Shown: positions 1-5,274 of the stretch, piece after piece
Position numbering within the stretch: the stretch's first letter is position 1
Layout: every line of letters begins with the position of its first letter
NCBI GenBank assembly: GCA_016286595.1
Contig: JAEETR010000172.1
Span: forward strand, 1 to 5,274
Origin: Oscillospiraceae bacterium
Lineage (GTDB): Bacteria; Bacillota; Clostridia; Oscillospirales; Oscillospiraceae
DNA: 5,274 bases
Direction of reading: 5' to 3'
Program-made: the position numbers and the translations under genes
The notes under the pieces: generated by a model
Seen by the model: only the letters and a program-made list of their open reading frames with translations
Told to the model about the DNA's origin: nothing
The model's database searches: none

Positions 1-27
1 CCCCGTCAGGGGCTGTGAGGATAAGCT

Positions 28-756
28 ATGACTGACAGGACAGACGTGCTGGGCGTGGGGTTCGACAGCGTCACCATGGAGGAGGCGCTGGAGCGGGCCA
101 TGACCCTCATGGAGGAGCCCGGCGCAAAATGGATGGTCACGCCCAACCCGGAGATAGTATGGACGTGCCGTGAAAACGAAAAGCTGAAAAAGGCGGTGGA
201 GGGTGCGTCCCTGGTGCTGCCTGACGGTATCGGCGTGGTCTACGGGGCAAAGATACTTGGCCGTCCTCTCAAGGCAAAGGTCGGCGGCGCCGACTTTGCC
301 GCGAAGCTGCTGGGGATAATGGGTCAGAAGGGCAAAAAGGTGTTCCTTCTGGGCTCAAAGCCCGGGGTGGCGGAGGCCGCCGCGGATAAGATGAGAGAGC
401 TTTACCCCGGCCTCATCGTGTGCGGCGTCAACGACGGATACTTCAAGGACAGCGGACCGGTAGTTGAGAAAATCAACGAAGCCGCGCCGGATTTCCTCAT
501 GGTGTGCCTTGGCGCGCCAAAGCAGGAGGAGTGGATGCTGGACAACGCCCCGGCGCTGAACGTAAGGCTCATGGCGGGCCTCGGAGGCACCCTGGACGTT
601 TTCGCCGGCACGGCGAAAAGAGCGCCGCAGTGGATGCTCAGGCTCAATCTGGAGTGGCTTTACAGATTATGTAAGCAGCCCAGCCGCATCGGGCGGATGA
701 TGAAGCTGCCGGCGTTTTTGCTGGCGGTCATCGCTCAGAGACTGAGAAAGGGCTGA
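28..756 (+). CDS. tagA: WecG/TagA/CpsF family glycosyltransferase (GT26)
   Basis: Family role: transfers a sugar, typically N-acetylmannosamine from UDP-ManNAc, to undecaprenyl-diphosphate-GlcNAc at the inner membrane face, an early step in making wall teichoic acid or other surface polymers. The 242-residue length is normal. Visible family motifs are TPNPEIVW (38-45), LPDGIGVVYGAKILGRP (64-80), FLLGSKPGV near 107-115, LGAPKQEEW near 161-169 and GLGGTLDVFAG near 185-195. D66 sits where the catalytic Asp of studied TagA enzymes lies, and T38 and N40 match the conserved T-x-N pair. The basic, hydrophobic C-terminus (LEWLYRLCKQPSRIGRMMK onward) matches the membrane-binding appendage of the family. 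The start is supported by GAGG at 17-20, seven bases before ATG. It is first in a run of same-strand genes, 12 bp before tmk. No other teichoic or capsule gene is visible, so the exact sugar and polymer are inferred. Confidence 0.93.
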   Translation: MTDRTDVLGVGFDSVTMEEALERAMTLMEEPGAKWMVTPNPEIVWTCRENEKLKKAVEGASLVLPDGIGVVYGAKILGRPLKAKVGGADFAAKLLGIMGQKGKKVFLLGSKPGVAEAAADKMRELYPGLIVCGVNDGYFKDSGPVVEKINEAAPDFLMVCLGAPKQEEWMLDNAPALNVRLMAGLGGTLDVFAGTAKRAPQWMLRLNLEWLYRLCKQPSRIGRMMKLPAFLLAVIAQRLRKG

Positions 757-768
757 CGGGGGAAGGAT

Positions 769-1452
769 ATGGGAAGACTTATCGTGTTCGAGGGGACCGA
801 CGGCTCCGGCAAGGCTACCCAGACCAGAAGACTCACGGACCTGCTGGACAGAAAGGGCATGGCGTACAGAAAGCTGGACTTTCCCCGCTACAAGGAGGAG
901 TCCTCGGCGCTGGTGCGCCTTTATCTGGGGGGCGCCTTCGGCACCCATCCCGACGACGTGAACGCCTACGCCGCCTCCACCTTCTTCGCCGTGGACCGCT
1001 TCGCCTCCTACAAGCAGGACTGGGGAGCGTTCTATAACGACGGCGGCCTTATTGTGACCGACCGCTACACCACCTCCAACGTGGTGCATCAGGCGGCGAA
1101 GCTGCCCGGGGAGGAGCGGAAGAGATACGCCGACTGGCTTTTCCAGCTGGAGTACGATCTTATGGGTCTGCCGTCCCCGGATATGGTGGTCTATCTCGAC
1201 ATGGACCCCGCCGCCGCGGAGAAGCTCATGCGCTCCCGGGAGGCCGCCACGGGCACATCCGCCGATATCCACGAGCGGGACGAGGATTACCTGCGCCGCT
1301 GCCGGGACAACGCCCTTGAGATGGCCCGGTATCTGGGCTGGAACATCATAGAGTGCGCCCGGGACGGGGAGCCCCGCACCATAGAGGAGATAGGGGCCGA
1401 CGTTATAAGTGCCGTATCCGCCGTTATTCCGGAGATAAGAGATGACAGATAA
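769..1452 (+). CDS. tmk: Thymidylate kinase (dTMP kinase), divergent clostridial-type clade
   Basis: Expected reaction: dTMP plus ATP to dTDP plus ADP, a cytoplasmic step in dTTP synthesis. The 227-residue product starts with a P-loop, FEGTDGSGKATQ (7-18), where K15 is the Walker lysine. DFPRY (37-41) lies where the dTMP-binding loop is expected, and the DRY motif D98-R99-Y100 continues as TTSNVVHQ. PSPDMVVYLDMDP (135-147) is the usual strand before the lid. The lid around 157-175 contains REAATG...DIHERDEDYL. The P-loop has Ala16 where most thymidylate kinases have Thr or Ser; from memory, a KAT version is common in a clostridial branch annotated as thymidylate kinase. The gene lies 12 bp after tagA and overlaps the cyclo-ligase gene by 11 bp, so it is probably in the same operon. 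A purine-rich stretch (758-766) precedes the ATG at less than ideal spacing. Another deoxynucleotide kinase specificity cannot be excluded. Confidence 0.87.
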   Translation: MGRLIVFEGTDGSGKATQTRRLTDLLDRKGMAYRKLDFPRYKEESSALVRLYLGGAFGTHPDDVNAYAASTFFAVDRFASYKQDWGAFYNDGGLIVTDRYTTSNVVHQAAKLPGEERKRYADWLFQLEYDLMGLPSPDMVVYLDMDPAAAEKLMRSREAATGTSADIHERDEDYLRRCRDNALEMARYLGWNIIECARDGEPRTIEEIGADVISAVSAVIPEIRDDR

Positions 1453-2020
1453 AAAGACGCTGCGGCGGGAGATGGGGGAGAGGATATCCTCCATGCCCCT
1501 GGAGCTGCTGCAGTCCGTTGACGAGGCCGTGTTCATGAACCTGACGGACCTGCCGGAGCTGCGGCGGGCCGTGAATGTGTTCGTATACTGGAGCTGCGGC
1601 CGGGAGATAGATACCCACCGGCTCATAGAGATGCTCCTGCGTCAGAAAAAGACCGTGGCGCTGCCCCTTATCACCGGCGCCGGAGTCATGGAGGCCAGGA
1701 TCATCCGTTCCGCGGGGGAGCTGATCCCCGGAGCGCTGAACATACCCGCTCCGCCGGCATCCGCGCCGCTGATGGCCCCCGGCGACATAGACGTTGCCGT
1801 CGTCCCCGGCCTTGCCTTCGACAAAAAGGGATACCGCCTGGGCAGAGGCGGAGGGTACTACGACAGATACCTGCCCGGTACCGCCGCCTTCACGGTGGGA
1901 CTTTGCCGGGAGTGCTGCCTTGAGAGGGAACTGCCCGCCGAGGACCACGACGTGCGCGTGGACTGCGTAGTCACGGAAAAGAAGATCGCGAGGCTCACGC
2001 AGAGCCCCGCGATGGGATAA
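1442..2020 (+). CDS. fau: 5-formyltetrahydrofolate cyclo-ligase (5,10-methenyl-THF synthetase)
   Basis: Catalyses ATP-dependent conversion of 5-formyl-THF to 5,10-methenyl-THF, returning a dead-end folate to one-carbon metabolism; it acts in the cytoplasm. The 192-residue length is typical. Family features in order: the basic N-terminal KKTLRREMGERI (4-15), GREIDT (53-58) in the substrate-binding strand, the internal VALPLI strand (72-77), and the diagnostic C-terminal signature VVPGLAFDKKGYRLGRGGG (120-138) followed by YYDRYL. The nucleotide and folate site residues K128/K129, R132 and the glycine-rich turn are intact. The ATG lies inside the end of tmk. GGAG at 1431-1434 sits seven bases upstream, so translation is probably coupled to tmk. 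The bacterial orthologues are called ygfA/fau in Escherichia coli and yqgN in B. subtilis. The gene ends eight bases from the stop of a convergent small gene, with no hairpin terminator seen between them. Confidence 0.95.
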   Translation: MTDKKTLRREMGERISSMPLELLQSVDEAVFMNLTDLPELRRAVNVFVYWSCGREIDTHRLIEMLLRQKKTVALPLITGAGVMEARIIRSAGELIPGALNIPAPPASAPLMAPGDIDVAVVPGLAFDKKGYRLGRGGGYYDRYLPGTAAFTVGLCRECCLERELPAEDHDVRVDCVVTEKKIARLTQSPAMG

Positions 2021-2027
2021 GCCGCTG

Positions 2028-2177
2028 TCAGCAGCAGCCGCAGTTATTGCCGCAGCCCGTGCCGCAGCCGTTGCCGCAGAAGCCGCCGCCGCAGGAACAC
2101 AGGATGATGAGGATAAGTATTATCCACAGACAGTTGTTCCCGCCGAAGAAGTTGTTGCCGTAGCAGTTTGAGCACAT
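2028..2177 (-). CDS. Cys/Gly/Asn-rich microprotein with short hydrophobic core, function unknown
   Basis: This 49-residue protein contains eleven cysteines (residues 2, 5, 16, 27, 29, 34, 38, 42, 46, 48, 49). An Asn/Gly/Phe-rich head (MCSNCYGNNFFGGNNC) is followed by a short hydrophobic segment LWIILILIIL (17-26), then a Cys-Gly-Asn tail with spaced CG units ending in GCC. I do not recognise a characterised family. The layout resembles uncharacterised small Cys-rich proteins I recall from Clostridia, sometimes labelled as high-cysteine proteins by automated annotation. I chose the ATG at 2177 because GGAG lies six bases before it; an in-frame ATG at 2189 would add MEKT but has a poorer site. 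The open frame continues far upstream, but that part is antisense to mltG and is not coding. The hydrophobic run is short for a full membrane crossing. Metal binding, membrane attachment or a spore or envelope role are all possible and unproven. Confidence 0.7.
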   Translation of the reverse strand: MCSNCYGNNFFGGNNCLWIILILIILCSCGGGFCGNGCGTGCGNNCGCC

Positions 2178-2261
2178 AGTTTTCTCCATTCCGCCGCTGC
2201 GCACGGCAAAATATAATGAGATCTCCCGCCGCCCGGCGCAGTCGAAAGCGGCAGGAACGGA

Positions 2262-2302
2262 CCGGACGCCGCCCGCCGTGGTACGGCGATCCCGCCGTCC
2301 GG
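2262..2302. repeat. Nested inverted repeat
   Basis: The outer arms CCGGACG (2262-2268) and CGTCCGG (2296-2302) are perfect complements. Inside them lies a second perfect stem, CGCCGT (2274-2279) with ACGGCG (2283-2288), around a three-base loop. The region is GC-rich, which raises the chance of incidental pairing. Confidence 0.4.
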
Positions 2303-2309
2303 GATATAC

Positions 2310-2327
2310 TATGCCGACAGCGGCATA
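2310..2327. repeat. Perfect 7-bp inverted repeat, possible operator
   Basis: TATGCCG (2310-2316) and CGGCATA (2321-2327) pair perfectly around a four-base ACAG gap. The repeat sits between two -10-like elements (TATACT and CATAAT), a position suited to a repressor site, but no regulator is identified. It could equally be a small RNA hairpin. Confidence 0.4.
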
Positions 2328-2347
2328 ATGGTTAACAGTCAGACAAT

Positions 2348-2364
2348 GCGGCGCTTTGCGCCGC
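2348..2364 (+). repeat. Strong 7-bp hairpin with TTT loop in the mltG leader
   Basis: GCGGCGC (2348-2354) and GCGCCGC (2358-2364) form a perfect all-GC stem with a three-base TTT loop. No T-run follows, so it is not an intrinsic terminator. It lies about 50 bases before the mltG start and would be a stable element of any leader transcript. Confidence 0.45.
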
Positions 2365-2382
2365 CGGACATCACATATGCAG

Positions 2383-2398
2383 CCGTCCGAAAGGACGG
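2383..2398 (+). repeat. Hairpin with GAAA tetraloop beside the mltG ribosome binding site
   Basis: CCGTCC (2383-2388) and GGACGG (2393-2398) pair perfectly around GAAA, a GNRA tetraloop typical of stable RNA hairpins. The 3' arm runs into the purine-rich GGAGGAA stretch (2397-2403), immediately before the GGAG (2405-2408) used by mltG. This fits an RNA element affecting translation initiation, but that role is inferred. Confidence 0.45.
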
Positions 2399-2404
2399 AG
2401 GAAC

Positions 2405-2408
2405 GGAG
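2405..2408 (+). promoter_or_regulatory. Ribosome binding site that decides the mltG start
   Basis: GGAG lies six bases before the ATG at 2415-2417. The in-frame upstream ATG at 2328 has no comparable site and would add 29 residues with no family character, translated through the leader hairpins. The 2415 start is therefore preferred. Confidence 0.75.
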
Positions 2409-2414
2409 CGTTTT

Positions 2415-4367
2415 ATGGACGATTTTGACGATATCCTCAACGAACAGAGCGATATCCCGGCCGAGCCCTCGTCGGGGGGCGACTGGCAGGATATCGACGA
2501 GCTGCTCAAAAGTCTGAGGGCGGAGTATTTCCCCGAGGAGGAGAAGAAGCCCGAGCCGGAGAAGCCGGTCGAGAAGCCCCCCGTGCGGCGTACCACCTAC
2601 GACCTGTCCATCCCCCCGGAGGATCTGCCCTTCTACGCCGTGCCGGGTGAGCAGGGCATGTCGGAGGACGCCGAGCCGGCCGTCGTGCCGGGGACGGACT
2701 CCGCGGAGACGTCGGAAGAGCTGTACGACGACGTGCTGGGTCTGGTGAACCGCCACGCCCTGCAGGCAAGGCAGGAGGGCGGCGACACCGCGCCCGCGCC
2801 TGCGACGCCGGAACCGGAACCGGAACCGGTGAAGGAGCCGGAGAGCGCTGAGGAGCCCCAGCGCAGCATAAGCGACGATCTGTCACAGGAAAAGCTCGAT
2901 CTGGTATCGAAGCTTTTTGGAGGCGAGCCGGGAACGGTGCGGGCCCGGCCGGAAAAGAGGAAGGAAAGACCCGCACCGACGACGGAGGAGGATTCTTCCG
3001 CCGCCGCAAAAAATGAGGAACGTCCCGCCGACGGACGGGACAAGACTCAGGAGGACGAGGACCTGACTGCCGTATGGCCGGTAAAGCCTAAGATCAGACC
3101 CGCCCGCCCGGAGCGAGCGACGAAAAGGCCCCGGAGCAAAAGGGACAATCTGGACCTTGACGAGGAGGTCGTGGGCAGCAGAAGGTTCGACGTCGACTAC
3201 GACTTTGAAGAGGAGATCCCCGACGTGAACGAGAAGGTGATCCAGCGGGGCCGCCGGAAAAAGACCGGGTGCCTGGGCGGGATAATGATGTTCGTGTTCG
3301 TGGTGGGGGTCAGCCTCATCCTGGCCCTGCTGGCATGGATGGCCGCCAGCGACGTGCTTGCCCTGAACAAGGAAAGCTCCGTGGTGGAGCTGACGCTGCC
3401 CCAGGAGATATTCTCCCAGCAGGAGCAGGAGAAGCAGGAGGAGGACGGCACCGTCACGAAGAAGACCGTCACCGTGGCGGACATGGACGAGGTCACCAGG
3501 ATACTCTACGACAACGGACTTATAAAATATAAGAAACTGTTCTCACTGTTCTCTAAATTCGCCCACGCCGACACCAAGGTGAAGGCGGGCACCTATTCCC
3601 TCAACACGAATTACGACTACCGGGCCATCGTCAACGGCATGAGCTCCTCCGGCAAGCGGGTGGAGACGGAGGTCACCATCCCCGAGGGCTACACCATCGA
3701 CAGGCTGGTGACGCTGCTGGAGAACGCCGAGGTATGCTCCGCCGACGATATGTGGGAAGCCCTGCAGGCCGATTACAGCTACCGGTTCCTGCTGGGCCTT
3801 CGCAAGGACGACAAGTACCGGCTGGAGGGATATCTCTTCCCGGATACCTATAAGTTCTACGTCAACGACAACGCGCAGAACGTGGTCAAAAAGCTGCTGA
3901 ACAACTACAGCAACAAGTGGACCGAGGAGTTCGACGAGAAGGCGGCCGAGCTGGGCTATTCCCAGCGGCAGATCATAATTATCGCCTCACTCATCGAGCG
4001 CGAGGCCGGCAACGACGCGGAGCGTGCCGCCATAGCCTCCGTCATCTATAACCGCCTTGAGCATCCGGAGGCCGACACCGTGGGCCTTCTGCAGATAGAC
4101 GCCTCCATCGTCTACGCCATGGCCCGGGACGGCGTCACCGGCGATATAAAGACCGATTACGACAGCCCCTACAATACCTATCTCCACAAGGGACTGCCCC
4201 CCGGACCCATCTCCAACCCGGGCCTTGCCTCCATCAAGGCGGCGCTGGAGCCGGAGGACACGGACTATTACTACTACGCCCTCGCCAAGGACGGCACCCA
4301 CCGGTTCTTCAAGGACTACGGCAGCTTCCGCGCCTTCCTCGACTCCGACGATTTCGCCGGGCACTGA
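2415..4367 (+). CDS. mltG: Endolytic murein transglycosylase MltG (YceG-like) with long cytoplasmic N-terminus
   Basis: MltG cleaves nascent peptidoglycan glycan strands at the outer face of the membrane, ending glycan chains and working with the cell-wall synthesis machinery. The product is 650 residues, well above the roughly 340-360 of E. coli and B. subtilis forms. Residues 1-283 are acidic, Pro/Glu/Lys-rich and probably disordered. Basic RGRRKK precedes one membrane helix (about 288-311, GIMMFVFVVGVSLILALL), giving an N-inside, C-outside topology. A LysM-like subdomain follows, then the YceG catalytic domain. ASLIEREAGNDAERAAIASV contains the presumed catalytic Glu at 528, equivalent to E218 of E. 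coli MltG. LLQIDASIVYAM follows (Q560, D562), then GLPPGPISNPGLASIKAAL and YYYYALAKDGTHRFF near the C-terminus. It is transcribed alone here, away from the microprotein gene; the alaS promoter starts nine bases after its stop. Streptococcus pneumoniae MltG also has a cytoplasmic extension, but similarity to this one is untested. Confidence 0.93.
   Translation: MDDFDDILNEQSDIPAEPSSGGDWQDIDELLKSLRAEYFPEEEKKPEPEKPVEKPPVRRTTYDLSIPPEDLPFYAVPGEQGMSEDAEPAVVPGTDSAETSEELYDDVLGLVNRHALQARQEGGDTAPAPATPEPEPEPVKEPESAEEPQRSISDDLSQEKLDLVSKLFGGEPGTVRARPEKRKERPAPTTEEDSSAAAKNEERPADGRDKTQEDEDLTAVWPVKPKIRPARPERATKRPRSKRDNLDLDEEVVGSRRFDVDYDFEEEIPDVNEKVIQRGRRKKTGCLGGIMMFVFVVGVSLILALLAWMAASDVLALNKESSVVELTLPQEIFSQQEQEKQEEDGTVTKKTVTVADMDEVTRILYDNGLIKYKKLFSLFSKFAHADTKVKAGTYSLNTNYDYRAIVNGMSSSGKRVETEVTIPEGYTIDRLVTLLENAEVCSADDMWEALQADYSYRFLLGLRKDDKYRLEGYLFPDTYKFYVNDNAQNVVKKLLNNYSNKWTEEFDEKAAELGYSQRQIIIIASLIEREAGNDAERAAIASVIYNRLEHPEADTVGLLQIDASIVYAMARDGVTGDIKTDYDSPYNTYLHKGLPPGPISNPGLASIKAALEPEDTDYYYYALAKDGTHRFFKDYGSFRAFLDSDDFAGH
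2808..2829 (+). repeat. Short CCGGAA tandem repeat in mltG
   Basis: Three full CCGGAA units plus a final CCGG encode the alternating Pro-Glu run PEPEPEP at about residues 132-138 of MltG. It lies in the low-complexity cytoplasmic segment, where gain or loss of six-base units would stay in frame. Confidence 0.7.
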
Positions 4368-4375
4368 CGGCGCCC

Positions 4376-4403
4376 TTGACAAAAAGCGAAAAAGAAATAT
4401 AAT
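4376..4403 (+). promoter_or_regulatory. Consensus sigma-A promoter for alaS
   Basis: A perfect -35 TTGACA (4376-4381) and a perfect -10 TATAAT (4398-4403) are separated by 16 bases. Transcription should start near 4410, just before the T-box stem I. The promoter begins nine bases after the mltG stop, and no terminator lies between them. A promoter of this strength suits a leader where control is exerted afterwards by premature termination. Confidence 0.92.
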
Positions 4404-4409
4404 ATACCC

Positions 4410-4650
4410 GTTATATCAAGGCTCAAGCGGAAATAAGCGCAGTACAGCCCCACAGAGAGGGGAGGGCGGTGGAAGCTCCCCGGCGAAAATGCGCGAAGCC
4501 ATCCGCAGGATACGTTATCCGGCCTCCCCGTGACGAGCGGGGCGGGCGGGCCCCGTTACCGGCCCCGTGAGATGCGCTTATACGCAATCAGGGTGGTACC
4601 GCGTGGAATTACGCTTCCATGCCCCTGCAATGGGGGCATGGAAGTTTTTT
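4410..4650 (+). ncRNA. Alanine T-box leader (tRNA-Ala-responsive riboswitch)
   Basis: The leader binds uncharged tRNA-Ala and then favours an antiterminator, allowing alaS transcription. The signature AGGGTGGTACCGCG is at 4590-4603. Its TGGT (4594-4597) is complementary to the ACCA end of tRNA-Ala. Stem I is readable: GCGGA (4427-4431) pairs with TCCGC (4502-4506), and GCGCA (4437-4441) pairs with TGCGC (4490-4494). Between them is a specifier loop whose 3' side reads GAA-GCC-A, placing the Ala codon GCC at 4498-4500. The distal arm has AGAGAG followed by GGGGAG (4459-4464) paired with CTCCCC (4476-4481). A small hairpin (4508-4520) and GC-rich stems including GGGCC/GGCCC (4548-4565) follow. 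GCGT (4601-4604) with ACGC (4611-4614) forms the antiterminator's upper helix, which shares bases with the terminator, so the two compete. The 5' end is inferred from the promoter. Confidence 0.95.
4614..4650 (+). terminator. Intrinsic terminator of the alaS T-box
   Basis: A perfect 12-bp stem, CTTCCATGCCCC (4614-4625) with GGGGCATGGAAG (4633-4644), encloses a seven-base loop and is followed by six T residues (4645-4650). Its 5' arm overlaps the 3' side of the antiterminator. It would also stop transcripts reading through from mltG. Confidence 0.95.
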
Positions 4651-4670
4651 ATTATCATCAATCCAACAAC

Positions 4671-4675
4671 GGAGG
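4671..4675 (+). promoter_or_regulatory. alaS ribosome binding site
   Basis: GGAGG lies eight bases before the ATG at 4684-4686 and 20 bases after the terminator T-run. It is outside the terminator hairpin, so control is expected at transcription rather than by hiding this site. Confidence 0.85.
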
Positions 4676-4683
4676 AACAATAA

Positions 4684-5274
<591 letters not shown>

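Larger units (their letters stand above)
2178..2414. promoter_or_regulatory. Divergent intergenic region with four consecutive inverted repeats
   Basis: This 237-bp gap separates the leftward microprotein gene from rightward mltG, so it should contain promoters for both, although no clear TTGACA/TATAAT pair is visible. On the minus strand, CATTATATT around 2218-2210 is a possible -10 for the microprotein. On the plus strand, TATACT at 2305-2310 and CATAAT at 2324-2329 are possible -10 elements for mltG, both without a good -35. The rightward half holds four perfect hairpins in a row (2262-2302, 2310-2327, 2348-2364, 2383-2398), the last next to the mltG ribosome binding site. I do not recognise a known riboswitch class here. 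It could be an operator region or a structured leader RNA. Confidence 0.45.

Noticed and set aside
1..35. C-terminal tail of an upstream gene
   Set aside because: All three forward frames are open from the edge and stop at 18, 31 or 35. The one ending at 31 would give an ATGA overlap with tagA, but too few codons are visible to choose or to call a gene.
1..761. Nine-base inverted repeat CCCCGTCAG (1-9) and CTGACGGGG (753-761) flanking tagA
   Set aside because: The copies are short, GC-rich, and one overlaps the tagA stop codon. There is no transposase or target duplication, so coincidence is the simpler explanation.
667..1626. 319-residue open frame on the minus strand
   Set aside because: It lies antisense to tmk and the ends of its neighbours, has a His/Gly/Val-rich shadow composition, no recognisable domain, and conflicts with strongly supported genes.
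2210..2241. Sporulation sigma-G-type promoter for the microprotein (CATTATA at 2218-2212)
   Set aside because: The -10 matches the loose CATNNTA pattern, but no matching -35 lies 17-18 bases upstream, so it is not called.
2178..2414. Known riboswitch (c-di-GMP, c-di-AMP, ZTP or THF class) before mltG
   Set aside because: None of the conserved core sequences I know for these classes appears; only simple hairpins are visible.
2178..2756. N-terminal extension of the Cys-rich microprotein to 242 residues
   Set aside because: The upstream part of the open frame is antisense to the mltG coding region and the leader hairpins, with Arg/Leu/Gly-rich composition. A good ribosome binding site points to the short form.
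2506..3043. Pro/Arg-rich and Ser-rich minus-strand frames
   Set aside because: They are shadows of the GC-rich Pro/Glu coding segment of mltG, with low-complexity composition and no domain.

Overview
The window is GC-rich bacterial chromosome with housekeeping content. It looks like a high-GC member of the Bacillota, probably class Clostridia (Oscillospirales-like). The clues are a T-box leader before alaS, strong GGAGG-type ribosome binding sites, a clostridial-type thymidylate kinase, and mltG next to alaS (the two genes are also close in Bacillus subtilis). The lineage is inferred from gene style, not from a marker gene.

Layout. (1) Positions 28-2020, + strand: a compact operon of a WecG/TagA/CpsF glycosyltransferase, a divergent thymidylate kinase, and 5-formyltetrahydrofolate cyclo-ligase. 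Its promoter lies before the window. The kinase and cyclo-ligase overlap by 11 bp. (2) Positions 2028-2177, - strand: a very small, Cys/Gly/Asn-rich protein with a short hydrophobic core, convergent with the cyclo-ligase. (3) Positions 2178-2414: an intergenic region between divergent genes, holding four consecutive perfect inverted repeats. (4) Positions 2415-4367, + strand: an MltG-type endolytic murein transglycosylase with an unusually long charged, Pro/Glu-rich cytoplasmic N-terminus. (5) Positions 4376-4683: a consensus sigma-A promoter and a complete alanine T-box leader with its terminator. (6) Position 4684 to the window end: the first 197 codons of alaS, cut by the window edge.

How the genes work together. 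Two genes concern the envelope: WecG/TagA transfers a sugar to a lipid-linked carrier, and MltG cuts nascent peptidoglycan. Two concern nucleotide and folate supply: dTMP phosphorylation and return of 5-formyl-THF to the one-carbon pool. AlaS charges tRNA-Ala and is controlled by uncharged tRNA-Ala through the T-box. I found no mobile element, CRISPR array, rRNA or tRNA gene. The least explained parts are the Cys-rich microprotein and the hairpin-rich region between it and mltG. Neither is enough to claim a new system, but both deserve a comparative check.
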